From Cristatella mucedo (taxonomy: Eukaryota > Bryozoa > Phylactolaemata > Cristatellidae): a stretch of 64,000 bases of DNA. How positions within the stretch are numbered: position 1 is the stretch's first letter; every line of letters starts with the position of its first letter. The notes under the pieces are model-generated. The model was not told where the DNA came from, did no database searches, and saw only the letters and a program-made list of their open reading frames with translations. Below are positions 44,838-55,352 of this stretch, one piece after another. The stretch lies in NCBI GenBank assembly GCA_009760855.2, contig WPIO01000003.1, positions 14,244,001 through 14,308,000 on the forward strand, read 5' to 3'. The position numbers and the translations under genes were made by a program.

Positions 44838-46335
44838 TTACCACCGGCAACTACATCTCTTCAAGCTAGTCTGTGTCGTTTTCATCATCCTTATTTTATG
44901 CTTTCGCTGTACTTGCTCGCAAATTTCAGCATCGATTAACGTGCCATGGCATGCGACTTCGTTGTCACAGTTTACAAAAGCCCCGAAATCTTCTTGCGAG
45001 ACTGTTTCTCCGAGCTCAGTAGCCATCGCTGTAATCGGCAGAACATCATCTTCACTGTCGTCCCAACCAGCATCTGGGAAGCCAGCCATTCTGAAGCAGT
45101 TTCAAATCGTAGCTGGAAGCACCAGACCATGTCTGCTTCACCAAATGCAAGACAATTAGCAAATAAATTGACATTGCGTAATAAATAATTTAGCATCCGT
45201 TTTTGATGGCCCGAAGCATCTGCCGCATCACTGGCGTTCTGCCGTGGACGTCCACGTTGCGGATAATTCCTTGATGTATCGGCTGTGCAATAGATGTTGT
45301 GGTCGGAGGCACAAACTCCAGCTTGATATTCTTAAGCTGCCCTTATACCTTACGACAAGTCGCGTTATAGGCAAACAGAATGATTTTTAGATTGCCTAGC
45401 TCCCGGTGAAATTTAAAAAAGAATATCAGCCCAAATTCGGTTGGTCATCCAAGAATTGCTGCTGCCGAAATATGGGAAAGGCGATCCAACAGTTCAAGAG
45501 CACCACGGATTTTCAAACTTCCCACCACGTATGTTTTCTTTTCGGTGCCATTAGCGTTGCAGAGAGCAGGCATAGAGTCGTTTGCTCTTTTGGCGTCTTT
45601 CCACCATTTGGCTCAGTACCAGTGGCAGCTAATTTGCCAGAGGGCGCGGCTTTCTACAATAGACCTCTTTCGTCGGCATTAAGGATATCGAATCATCATT
45701 TTCTTCAATCAAGTAGGCAAGACGTTGGCAATCCAATTGGTAGCTCTGGCACGATCTACAGCAGCTCTTTCACCGCTAATATTCATAAATATAGCGTTAT
45801 GCCAAATTTTAAGACGCGCTAGCCCGTCATTTGTTCCAACAAATGACATACAACCAAGCGTCACAACTAGCTGCCGTTCCTTCTTCATCATTAATGGGCC
45901 ATTGGGCACAGCATTTTGTTGCTGCGTTTGCTTAAACTAGTCCATCAGCGCATGGGCAACTTCTTTAAAATAAATCGAATAAATCCTGGCTGATTAAACA
46001 GCCTCTTTTTGTATAGCGACAGAAGAGCCTTTACGGCTATCACCCCCGCTTGCAGTGGCGATAAAGAATCGCCCACTGCAGTAATCGAACCCACGACCTC
46101 GGGACCGAGGTCGGGAAAGCAACCGCCTTACCTAGTGTGCCATCACGGCTCACCATTCTTTGTTTGGCATTTCACGCTGCTTTGCTGAGGTTCAGATTCT
46201 CGTTGGTTAGCGCTTCGTGGCGAATCTCTCTTTCTGCTTTCTTTATTTCGGACATTGTTGATTGACTCACGCTGAACTCCTCAGCAACAGTAGGTGGCTT
46301 TTCTGTTCCATCGCCTCCAAAACTTGCAGAATTTT
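44838..46335 (-). pseudogene. Tigger-type transposase, broken
   Basis: From high to low coordinates: the N-terminal HTH (KILQVLEAMEQ, then FSVSQSTMSEIKKAEREIRH); after the SINE, KERQLVVTLGCMSFVGTND, GLARLKIWHNAIFMNISGER and ANWIANVLPT near 45720-45880 (CENP-B-type HTH). DDE-region text follows: NADERGLL, PNGGKTPKEQTTLCLLSATL near 45590, NIKLEFVPPTTTSIAQPI and QGIIRNVDVHGRTPVM near 45290. An acidic tail reads DDSEDDVLPI, then VACHGTLIDAEICEQV near 44940. It would cut and paste its own element if intact. At least one stop and several shifts exclude activity. Confidence 0.82.
45986..46151 (-). mobile_element. SINE-2 inserted in Tigger transposase
   Basis: A full antisense SINE-2 with GGCTGATTAAACAGCCTC, GAGCCTTTACGGCTATCACC, CGACCTCGGGACCGAGGTCG and TTACCTAGTGTGCCATCAC. 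It separates the two DNA-binding domains of the transposase. It carries the same central palindrome as the 30.8-kb copy. Confidence 0.88.
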
Positions 46336-47114
46336 TCTAAATTATAAGTGTAACTATTTTCGAAGCACGACAATAATACCGCTATACATAATTTAATCAA
46401 TAATATATATTAGTCGGTTAAAAATGACGGTGTCGTGACTTCGGAACCTTCACTTGTTCGGGTAGAGGTATAACCCATGAAGTGTGCAAAGACTTCAGAG
46501 AGGAATGCGCCAACGATAGCAATACTGTGCTCGATATTCTGCACACAGCACTGACGACAACATCGTATTAGTAAAAGCACAACTACAGTATTTATATTGT
46601 GACTGATACAACAGGTGACTTCTAGCCGACTCGCTAACAGACTAGCAGCACCTCACGCTCAGCACTAAGACTCACCGACCAGCAAACCGTTGCTAAAAGA
46701 GAGACACTGCGGGCTGGGTTGTGCGTTACATAATGGCCAGTTTACGAGGCATTCTATAATCTCATTCGTAAATAGCATACATCACGCAGCTCGTAAGCCT
46801 CGGCGTATTATGATTATTTTAAAAGGGGCTCAGTTCAAATTCAGCGATAATGCTCATTGTTCAGCTGAGCTCATAGTTCGTTATCCAGGTTCAGCTGTCG
46901 AGCTCACGGTCCGTAGTCATGGGGCATTGCAATGGGCAAATAGCATGCAATCAATAAACAAGCGGCGAAATTCCCACATAAATTATACCTAATGTCTTAT
47001 AATTTGTAAATATGCACTTCAAAGGAGTACAAATAAAAAAAATCTATTTCATTTTCTATTCCTGCACGCGGAGTATCTTCACATCCGATATTAATTATAG
47101 CGGAGTTCTGACTA

Positions 47115-47839
47115 CGCAAACTTGCAAAGAACTGGGACACAAAACTGCTCGCTACTTTCATAATTGGAGTCTTCCCATATCCGATATTGTAATACGTGCA
47201 GTCGAATTTATTCCATGAAATGCCTTTCTAGAATTAACCTGAATATTAGAGGCAGGGAAGTCTTCGCAGTGATGTTATATTCTACTTAGAATATTGGTGC
47301 ATTGCAAATTGTTATATCTCGGGGTAAGTAATATGTGGTAGTAAACTTTGATTATCTATCCTGTAAAAACGATGGATCTTACAAAGAATAATTATATTTT
47401 TAATGAACTTTTTTCTATGAATTGTATCTGGGTTCAACGTGTTATTTCCTAATTGCTTATGCTTTAAAAGCGTAGAAAATGGCAAAGATTCTTGACAAAA
47501 ATTGGCTTTCTTGTGACCAGGTCAATGATAAGTTTGAAATGTACCGATTTTTGATAATATTGTAGAAACAGCCATGGCCAAACTGTCTGGTGCTTAATTA
47601 TAAGGTATGCTAGTCAATTAGTCAGTGCCAGAACAGGATCCTCCTAATGATTCAGCGACAGCTACGCATGCATCCAGTAATGGGACTAGTTGCCTGCATT
47701 CCAAGACACAAGCGACCAAACCAGCAAGTAAGCGGCACCATTGCTGCGCAACATTTGAATGTCCAGGAGCTATAAACAGCATGTGCAACACATTTTATCA
47801 GTGGCCTGCTAAGCCCCGTCAAGGGAAAACCAGCGTGCC
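47115..47839. other. Unassigned sequence
   Basis: It is AT-rich at first. A 72-codon plus frame (47625-47843) precedes the hAT remnant but has no motif. Confidence 0.3.
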
Positions 47840-48867
47840 GTGACTGAGCACCAACAACCTATTAGACAACAAAATCTAGGCTTACTTAACTGGCTGTGCT
47901 ACAACAACGCAGCAGTTCTGTCTTCCCGCTTGTCAGGTTTCCAAAAGGGAATAGTGTGCCGAAATGAGAAGGCAATATTAGTAAATTGTGATAGCCATTG
48001 CTTGAACCTGGCAGGAGTTCATGCTGCAGGTCAAGATTTCGCGGTCAATAACTTTTTCCGAACAATAGAGAGCATAAGCTTATTCTTTTCACGATAAACT
48101 TTGGCATAGGAAGAGCTAAATAAAGTCTTAGCCATCACTGTCAAACGTGAGTCTGAAATAAGGTGAAGTGCATGAGTAGAAGCTATCAAATAATGGACTG
48201 AACAGTATTCTAGGTCTTTTAGAGCAACTAGCTTGAGGACACAAGTTGAATACTTGCAATAAGAGGTGAAGCTGGCAGTCTCTTACGTTGTATTTTGATC
48301 TTCAACTTTTTGGCTCTGCTGTCATTTTGGTACAGCATCTTAAGGACGATTGATAGCGTTCAGAAAAGACGACTGCAGAATCGAAAAATAAACTTCGAAG
48401 ATGCCTCTTTTGATATGCACTTTCTTGAGATTGAGTTGTAAAGACTTCGAAAAGACCTGTGCCAAAAATCATTACTGGATTCAAAAATGAGATGTAAATT
48501 GTATAGAGTTGCTGCATAATAAAAAATCCGCCAACGGACATAGATGCCTGAAGAACTCTTTCAAGATGTTGGTCTCGCAGCAGAGGAGATTTCAAGAATA
48601 ATGAAGAACAGCATCGACTGTTGCCGACAGGAAATGTACAACTGCTTCACCGGCTCACATATCTTGATGCCAAATTTGGTTTCTTCTTGGAAGTCGGGGA
48701 GCCTTTGAAGACACCTGACCAGACCAAACTTTACCAGCAATGTCTAGATTGTTGAGGCTTATATTGTTCAGACATTGATGAAACAGAGCTGTACAACGAA
48801 ATATATGTGACTGTAAAATTTTTCCTGCCTCACGTAATAATTCGGAACTAAAGACAACACGGGAATG

Positions 48868-50268
48868 TCATGTAATGTAATGTATCTCCGTCAGTAACTC
48901 CACAAAGTCATAAAGACCATGTGGGTGTTACGCAGGAGAGTTTTGTATAGCGCACTCACAGCCTAAGCGGCTTTCGGTACGCATTCGGTAGCCAACAGAC
49001 TTCGTCTCACGCAACAAAGAGAAAGTGGGAAGCATAGCAGAGTCAGGAGAGCAGTTGAGGTAGTGAGTAGCATGGAAGTAGCAGTTCAGGACCGCTGAAA
49101 AAGATGTGCCACAGTCGGCAGTTGGAGAGTAGATGTCGTTGCGTAAGAATTGTGGAAGCGAGTTCCACAGTCTAGGACCTGCAGAGCTAAAGCTTCTGTC
49201 GCCAACTGTCTTTAAGCGGAGGAATGGGACAGCTAATTTATTGTCCACACAGGACCTGAGGGCGCGAACAGGCTGAAACTGATGCAGCAGTTCAGCTAGG
49301 TATGAAGGAGCCAAGCCGTGGCGGGCCTTGTGGGTCAGCGTAAGAACTTTGCTCTGTATCCTTTGCTCAATCGGCAACCATCCTAGCTCTTCCAGCAAAG
49401 GTGACACGTACTCAAACCGCTGGGACTTGAAGACCAGCCTTGCAGCCATATTCATAGTCTGCTGTAGTGGCATAATAGCTTTCTTTGGTAGCCCAGCCAA
49501 AAGGGAATTACAATAATCAACCCGAGATAGAACTAAAGAGCTAGTTAAATTTTTTACAAGCCACTGTGGGAGACAGCTTCTAATCTTGGATAGTGATCGG
49601 ATGTGATGGCTAGCTGTAGAGGCAGTCTTCTGAATGAAGCTTTTGAAATTGAGGCAGCTGTCGAACACGACACCTAGATTACGAGCACGTGGTGAAGGTC
49701 GCACAATAGCATCACCTATTAGAAGAGCAAAGCCTTTTAATCCAGCCACACGCTTAGGGTGTCCTATGAGCAGCAGTTCGGTTTTATCGTCATTTAATTT
49801 CAGGAAGTTTTCTGAAATCCAGGATTGAATATCGGCAAGGCGAGCATTCAGTTTTTCAGTTGCTGCAGCAGATTCCGACGGTTTAAATGACAAATACAAC
49901 TGAGTATCGTCAGCATAGAAGTGATATCCTATTCCATGAGCCTTAATCACTTTTCCCAGAGGTTGCGTATAAATGGAGAACAGCAAGGGACCAAGTACAG
50001 ACCCTTGAGGGACTCCACAGGTGACCCTTCTCATGTCTGAGACCTGACCCCCACACGACACGGATTGAACACGATCAGACAAGTAAGATTTAAACCATGC
50101 CAGTGCTTCGTCTGTCAGACCGATCGTTGTTCTCAGTCGTTCAAGCAGAACTTCGTGATCAATGGTGTCGAAGGCAGCAGACAGATCTAGCAGAGCTAAG
50201 GCAGTGACATTCCTGTCGTCGTTGCCACGGGAACTCATGGCTTTCATTATCAGTTGAGAGCAGACATC
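48868..50268 (-). mobile_element. LINE-A copy inserted in the hAT element
   Basis: It runs on the minus strand from within RT to the 3' tail, with the usual ATTACATTACAT end at 48868-48885. It is 5' truncated at about 50268, where hAT text resumes. This is the best-preserved LINE in the window and defines the family's RT and C-terminal region. Confidence 0.9.
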
Positions 50269-50310
50269 TTTACTAAACTTGAGAGTTGCCTTGCAAGTTC
50301 TTCTCATCAT
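48928..50310 (-). CDS. CR1/L2-type reverse transcriptase, 5'-truncated ORF2 (460 codons)
   Basis: This single open frame covers RT from the A motif onward. LDLSAAFDTIDHEVL lies at residues 41-55, GVPQGSVLGPLLFSIY at 99-114 and the active site FYADDTQLYL at 131-140, followed by ENFLKLNDDKTELLLIGHP. SLSKIRSCLPQW and LVLSRVDYCNSLLAGLP lie before a cysteine-poor C-terminal region with LAVPFLRLKTVGDRSFSSAG and PRLWNSLPQFL. The first ~14 residues are read from hAT flanking DNA, so the start Met is accidental. The endonuclease and RT N-terminus are missing, so autonomous activity is not possible. The retained frame argues for a recent insertion. Confidence 0.88.
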   Translation of the reverse strand: MMRRTCKATLKFSKDVCSQLIMKAMSSRGNDDRNVTALALLDLSAAFDTIDHEVLLERLRTTIGLTDEALAWFKSYLSDRVQSVSCGGQVSDMRRVTCGVPQGSVLGPLLFSIYTQPLGKVIKAHGIGYHFYADDTQLYLSFKPSESAAATEKLNARLADIQSWISENFLKLNDDKTELLLIGHPKRVAGLKGFALLIGDAIVRPSPRARNLGVVFDSCLNFKSFIQKTASTASHHIRSLSKIRSCLPQWLVKNLTSSLVLSRVDYCNSLLAGLPKKAIMPLQQTMNMAARLVFKSQRFEYVSPLLEELGWLPIEQRIQSKVLTLTHKARHGLAPSYLAELLHQFQPVRALRSCVDNKLAVPFLRLKTVGDRSFSSAGPRLWNSLPQFLRNDIYSPTADCGTSFSAVLNCYFHATHYLNCSPDSAMLPTFSLLRETKSVGYRMRTESRLGCECAIQNSPA

Positions 50311-50585
50311 AGCTGTATCAGTTGCCAGTTATGAACGTTCATTTAGCAAGTTGGAGATAGTCCCCTCTTATCTGAGAACATCACTGAGGCAAGATAGACT
50401 CTCTGATTTTGCTTTGTTAAGCATAAAGAAACACTGGAAAATATTGACTTTCAAACTGCAGTTGACCAGTTTTTCACTTTTGATGCCCGAAACATTTAGC
50501 TACTTTAAAACTGTGATGGCTACTTTGAACCTGTATTATATAGTTGAAACAACTTTCTCGACTCGATATGCCTGTTAGCGTGTGG

Positions 50586-50743
50586 TTTTTGCATTTCCTC
50601 TGTGGTGGATATTGAATCATCAAAATATCGAATTTTGCAGCAATTTTTGACCAAGAAAAAGGGCACCGTTTGTAGCTTTGTCACCGGGCGCCGAAAGGTC
50701 TCACTATGCCACCGTCTACAGGTTGCTAGCCGCGATACAGCCG
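50586..50743. other. Short spacer after hATC
   Basis: Probably the remaining 3' end of the hAT element. A terminal inverted repeat is not identifiable. Confidence 0.3.
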
Positions 50744-50898
50744 CGCCGGTTTGGCCCAGTGGTTAAGGTGCTCGTCCCGACCGAGGTCAAGGTGAACGTG
50801 TTTTATGTCCGAGGTCGTGGGCTCAAGCCTCACGTCACGTGTTAAATGCCTTAATAGAGATTCGGTTCTATCAGGGTGTTATACAAATAAATTATGAG
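50744..50898 (+). mobile_element. SINE-1, sense
   Basis: GCCGGTTTGGCCCAGTGGTT, GCTCGTCCCGACCGAGGTC, GAGGTCGTGGGCTCAAGCC, TTAATAGAGATTCGGTTC and GGGTGTTATACAAATAAATT. A short insertion lies in the middle of the head. Confidence 0.82.
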
Positions 50899-50907
50899 TA
50901 TGTACAA

Positions 50908-50919
50908 ATAAATAAATAA

Positions 50920-50982
<63 letters not shown>

Positions 50983-50990
50983 TGTGTATA
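50908..50990. repeat. Compound AAAT / AT / GT microsatellite
   Basis: AAAT repeats, then AT, then about 21 GT units. It sits at the 3' tail of the preceding SINE-1. Confidence 0.93.
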
Positions 50991-51003
50991 TATTTATACA
51001 TTA

Positions 51004-51123
51004 ACGATTCAGGCGTCACCGGTACTCTTCGTACGTCAGCTGAGACTTGTTGCACCATTACGAGCGCTGTGTTTGCGGCCTAGTTCTGGCCAGACGTTGA
51101 AGGCGAGTACCACGTCTGTTACA
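51004..51123 (+). mobile_element. Solo-LTR-like fragment, copy 4 (3' part)
   Basis: ATTACGAGCGCTGTGTTTGC, GGCCTAGTTCTGGCCAGACG and ACCACGTCTGTTACA match the 3' third of copies 1 and 2 and give the clearest 3' terminus (TGTTACA). Confidence 0.72.
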
Positions 51124-52424
51124 CTTCCTCCGTGTGAATACGATACGGTGGTCTTCTAGGAAGCATGCAATAGGACACACGGCCGTGGCCACGGCTACGA
51201 TCAGTTCAGAGGAGCCCCCACATTGCAACTGCATCGACTAATAAAATGACAAAAATAGCCCAGACTTTTACAAACAGCTTGCTGCACCTCTTCTCCGCGC
51301 TCATGAGACCGACCGGATCCTTAATACGGGTTGTGGGCGTTATTACAAGTCTGGGAATGCCTTTGACTCTCGTCGCAACACCCGCAGACAGCACTGGTTT
51401 CAAAATATTATCGATCGCCAGAATTCTCAGAGTAGGAGGATAAATTATTCGCGGATTCTTTCATGCTGGACGACAAGATCGCTCGCAAGTGGTTCAAATC
51501 AAGACAACCAACTAAGGTGAGTGTGACATACATACTCTCTTTTAATAATGAGCGGCGACATTCGTAGTTCAGAGAGGCTTTAGACGTCGTCTTAATATTC
51601 TCTCTGGCGAGAATCGTAATTATTCCGCCTGCATTTGCTGGTTTGGTGCGCCGCAAGCGAGAAAGGTGACTTTTTCTCATACGCACCATATACGAGCCAA
51701 GATCGAATTACACTGCAAAACTCCGTACACTGTCTTTTAGCCAGCATGGGCTATAGTGTACTGCTATTGCGCAGCGTGCATTGCAAGGGCATTGCCATCG
51801 GCGTTCGACTGTGAGACAGACTAGTCGTCAACATATTATTTCTACTACAGCGTCGTTACTAAAGTTCGGCACGGAATGATCATTCAGTCGGGTCCCCGAA
51901 ACAGACCGGCTCGCTCCCAGGACCGACCCCCTTGTCCTTCGGCAGATCAGGCGACCCCAAGCCGAGCGTCCTGACTACGAAACGCAGTGGCGCGATCGCT
52001 GGTTATTGGCCGTTTTACCGTAAGGACCGCGTACGACCGGAGCGCCAGCGGCTCTGGCTGCGCTGCGATGCAAAGCAGCGCTCGCGCTCAGGTGCTCGGT
52101 GCTCCGCGGATGCTCGACCTAGCGACCGAACGCTATCAGAATTGGCACCTCGAAGCGCTGCTAGTGAGTGATGGAAGCAGCTTCAATTCGTAACACTGAC
52201 GCGGTCGCCTGCCTTTTCGTGGCGACTTCCATAAACGGAAATTGTCCTTAACCGCAGCACGCCAACTCCCCATACGACTAATCCTTTGAACCTCTTTCTC
52301 CCTGCACAAAGACAGTCCAGCGGCAGTCAAGCGGCATCTAATTGAATTGAGCTCGCAGGAAAAAGTCGAATCAAGTCCGACAGATACCATTTATGCGCAG
52401 ACTAAATCGTATTTAAACGTATAG
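51124..52424. other. Unassigned sequence, partly GC-rich
   Basis: Immediately after the LTR there may be internal retroelement sequence, but none of the frames (up to 93 codons) shows a domain. 51900-52150 is CpG-rich. Confidence 0.3.
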
Positions 52425-52568
52425 CGAAGCGGTAAGGTGATCGAACTAGATGACCCAAATCCTTATTTTAAATCCTACACCAGGCACTTCGTTATTGCCC
52501 GTTGCAAGCGGCGCAAAAGCTGATATGGCTCTGCGGACGCTATATGAACGACACTGTAAAAGCAGCCA
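52425..52568 (+). mobile_element. SINE-2, sense, decayed
   Basis: AGCGAAGCGGTAAGGTGATC, TATTGCCCGTTGCAAGCGGC, TATGGCTCTGCGGACGCTAT and AACGACACTGTAAAAGCAGC preserve the order of SINE-2 blocks. Confidence 0.65.
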
Positions 52569-52740
52569 CTGTTGAATCTTTAAGCATTTGTTTATTTTCA
52601 GCGTAAATACCGGCGTATGCATTACATTTAACTTAGAGAAATTACTATTATTACGCTTGGCAGGGCAGAAATATTTGTCGTGTAGTTCTATACACAAAAC
52701 ACTGAACCGGTGACGAGCAATATCAGCCAGATTATGACTG

Positions 52741-52870
52741 AGCTGATTTGGCGCAGCGGCCAAGGTGCTCGCCTCGACCAAGGTCTTGGGCTCGAGCCCC
52801 GTGGCATACGTGAAACTCAGGAATTAAGATTAAATTGACTTAGAGTGCTATACAAATTAATTATATTTAT
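52741..52870 (+). mobile_element. SINE-1, sense
   Basis: AGCTGATTTGGCGCAGCGGC, CTCGCCTCGACCAAGGTC, TTGGGCTCGAGCCCCGTGGC, then TTAGAGTGCTATACAAATTA. Confidence 0.82.
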
Positions 52871-53344
52871 CGGGCCTCGGAGTAATAATATTTTATTATA
52901 TTTTCAAAGCTAAAAATAAATCTATTTACATTTTCATAGCAAACAGTACAATATAATGTTATTGTTACTGCAAATAATACAATATATTTTTACTTTCAGA
53001 GAAGCAAAAATAATTAAATTTTGTCTACGAACACGCTGCATAGGCTTAGGTAGTCAGCGATCACCATATGCGGTCAGACTCAGAACTCTGGGAGTGCTGT
53101 TGAAACTTAAAAACCAACGTAAACTTAAAAACCAAAAAAACTGCCCCATAAGTATTGCAATAATATAGATATGGTTCATTTGGACAATACAACATATTGA
53201 TATTGTTGTAGCATCCAATGCAATATATTTTTAACAATACGATGTATTGTCCTGTAAATATATTTTACGGAAAACTTATGTAAATGTATTTTTATGTATT
53301 ATATACATGTACATATTATCGAGAAAAGAGATTTTTAATTAGTA
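52871..53344. other. AT-rich unassigned sequence
   Basis: ACAATATATT-like words recur irregularly (52950, 52980, 53220, 53240). This suggests a decayed AT-rich satellite or the element immediately 3' of the following LINE. No gene. Confidence 0.35.
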
Positions 53345-53408
53345 TGTATACATAAGCCGGCAGTGCCCTGTCCTGCCGGGGTCGAGCGTGTAATCCGGGC
53401 CTTCCGGT

Positions 53409-54356
53409 TCAGGAACAGGGACCGCACGGCTTCCGAGCTGGTAAGGCGTCGGAGACGCAGTGCCGCCTCAAAGCCGTCTTCTCTGAGTATGGGATGCCGA
53501 GTTCGGCCAGGCAAGCTTCATTGTCTGGCCACCTGCTACCGATAGCCCCGACCACGAAATGCCTCACCACTGCCTACCGGTAGCCAGCGGTCAGGAAAGA
53601 CCGGGCAATGGCTGCACATTTATCGGTCTTGTTCCGGGCCGCCGCAATCAGAGCATCCTCGCTGCTGTCGAATGGCACGGTCACATCCACAAGTACTAAA
53701 ACAGTGCCGTTGTCAATGAAGAAGTGTGGCTGGAGAGCCAGACCGCCGGCAAGCGGGAGGGCTCGACCTGCCGACATGTAGTTAAGCGTGGTGACCGGAA
53801 GAGCTCCGATTAGGCGACCCAGAACCAGGTTGTGTCGGGCCGTAATAGCATGCAGCATCGGCCGGCAGTGGCTCAGCACATGGCGAACGGTCTCTCCCTC
53901 CGTGCGGCACAGGCGGCAGCTGGTAAACGTCCCTGAGTATGCCCGAATCCTGGCAGTAGCCACTGGTAGCACGTCCAGGCGCTCGGTGCACAAACCGCCA
54001 AGCCCGAATGACAGGCCAAGATCACTGGTTGAGAAGTGACTGTGGATGATGAATGTGCCCGTGGCCAGGCAGCGGCTGACCCTGCCCTGTGCAGGCTGGG
54101 CCGCCCAAGCGCGGCCTTCCACCAGCCTGGCGAACTCTCGCAGCTTCGTGATGATCACTCGTGGCACGATGCCGTCAGGGTCGGTGGACACAACCAGCAC
54201 ATCAGGGCCGGTCAGCAAGAGGCGACAGGAGAGCCACCCGAGACACTTCGCGAACACGCACGCACAGCACATGGCACACACTCGTCCGACCGTAGCGAAA
54301 TCGGGCCAACCCAGTTGCCAGGGCCGAAAGCTGCCGGACGCAGGTATCGCGAACAC
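53409..54356 (-). pseudogene. R2/R4-like ORF C-terminus: zinc finger and endonuclease domain
   Basis: The first 260 residues are open. C147, C150, H159 and C164 form a CX2CX8HX4C finger within CRLCRTEGETVRHVLSHC. HNLVLGRL follows, then VLVLVDVTVPFD at residues 219-230 and RNKTDKCAAIARSF, which fit the restriction-like endonuclease region of this group. A TAG at 53574-53576 interrupts the frame. The same frame continues as AVVRHFVVGAIGSRWPDNEA, typical of the family's C-terminus, to a TGA at 53409. The KPD-type triad is not clearly preserved. Confidence 0.78.
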
Positions 54357-54723
54357 TTCTCATAAGACGACGGCGTGCACTCTATGCTGGCGATGCATCG
54401 GGCCAGCACGGCGTGCTGTAGGCTTGCGTAGCTCTTATGACGGAGGCGTCCTTCCTGAAGCGGATCAGCCAAGCCGGCCGCAGAGCGAGGCGAAAACGGG
54501 AAATGCACCGATTCCAAGTTCTGCAGACCGCACGCAAAGCGACACAGTTCCATCAGAGCCTTTTCGGCTGGTTGCTGAGCGGCCTTAGGCATAAGCCGCA
54601 GCCGACAAAGGTAGCCGAGCCGTGGCATGAGGAAAGTCCGCGAGGCGTCAAGCTTGTGCCAAGGGGCCAGAAGGCTCGCCTGAAGCAGGTTAATGTCCCT
54701 TTCAAGGGAAGAGCAGGTCTGCT

Positions 54724-55329
54724 CTATCTCAGCCCTAGGCTGCCCGAGACCCTGCGGGGCTCCAAGGTCGAGGCCACTGACTCGGTCTCCGGCAGCTCGG
54801 GCAGTCGCCTGTCACGTAGAGTGATTGAGATGGGCACGGACTTCGCACCCTTTCGGGCGACGAAACAGCACTTCGCTGGCCGGTACTGCATGCCCAGCGT
54901 CGACGCAGCGTATTCAACTTCGGACATGAGGGCCTGAAGACCAGAAGACGTGCATGAGAACAGGGCAAGGTTATCTGCCAAGGCACAGACCGATAGGGAG
55001 GTTCCGCCAATCTGGAAACAGTATTCGTGCATGTTACCAGCGAGTCTGACAACCAGTTCCATCGCCATCTCAAAGTGGATCGGTGATAGACGTTCGCTCT
55101 GCCGCACGCCGGCAGTCGTAGGAAATGCCACCAGCGTCTCGCCGCGCACCCAAAGCTCCAGGAGCGACCCGGTATACAGGCGCTCAACAAACCTGTAGAA
55201 GCTCTCCTCCACTCCGGCATGCCGAAGCACGCTGAGAAGTAGAATGTGGAATACTGCCGAAGGAATTCTGTTGCTCAGGAAACGCCGAGTACACAACGTC
55301 AGCGCCCTGCCGATCACACACACCCACAT
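54724..55329 (-). pseudogene. R2/R4-like reverse transcriptase fragment
   Basis: 201 codons containing LRHAGVEESFYRFVERLYTG, AGVRQSERLSPIHFEMAME (GVRQG.PLSP block, Gly changed to Ser) and CALADNLALFSCTSSGLQAL. The last is the active-site block with YADD degraded to LADN, so the second catalytic Asp is lost. The region between this frame and the endonuclease (54212-54724) continues in other frames, showing frameshifts. Confidence 0.78.
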
Positions 55330-55352
55330 ACAAAATTTTGTGGATCCTTTAT

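Larger units (their letters stand above)
44511..47112 (-). mobile_element. Tigger (pogo/mariner) DNA transposon, antisense
   Basis: The left end starts CAGTCGACTCCGCTTATAAG immediately after TA (44509-44510). The right end reads TTATAGCGGAGTTCTGAC, then TA (47113-47114), a degenerate inverted terminus. The length, about 2.6 kb including a SINE, is usual for Tigger. The minus strand encodes a transposase in order: a psq/CENP-B-type helix-turn-helix with PPTVAEEFSVSQSTMSEIKK near 46290, a second DNA-binding domain, and a DDE domain with NADERGL near 45680. The reading frame is broken. Confidence 0.82.
47840..50585 (+). mobile_element. ZMYM1-like hAT element, copy 2, split by LINE-A
   Basis: The first part (47840-48864) carries HCLNLAGVHAAGQDFAVNNF near 47995, FFRTIESISLFFS, and LVQSLDEL-like and DIDETELYNEI text near 48770. 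The second part (50272-50585) carries the hATC dimerisation domain VALQVLLIIAVSVASYERSF, SKLEIVPSYLRTSLRQDRLS, FALLSIKKHW. Both halves belong to one transposase of the ZMYM1/DUF4371 hAT group. The 1.4-kb antisense LINE-A lies between them. The first half has multiple stops; the hATC half is open. Confidence 0.82.
53345..55350 (-). mobile_element. R2/R4-like non-LTR retrotransposon, antisense, 5' truncated
   Basis: The minus strand carries RT fragments (54724-55329) and, downstream, a CCHC zinc finger plus a restriction-like endonuclease domain (53409-54356). This is the arrangement of the R2/NeSL/R4 group and unlike the CR1/L2 LINEs elsewhere in the window. The G+C is also higher (about 60 percent by eye). 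The 5' side stops where an LTR begins. The 3' UTR ends near 53345 in GCTTATGTATACATAC. Confidence 0.78.

Noticed and set aside
48928-50310. Host protein-coding gene (longest frame in the window)
   Set aside because: It is a CR1/L2 reverse transcriptase with other copies in the window, truncated and inserted in a transposon.
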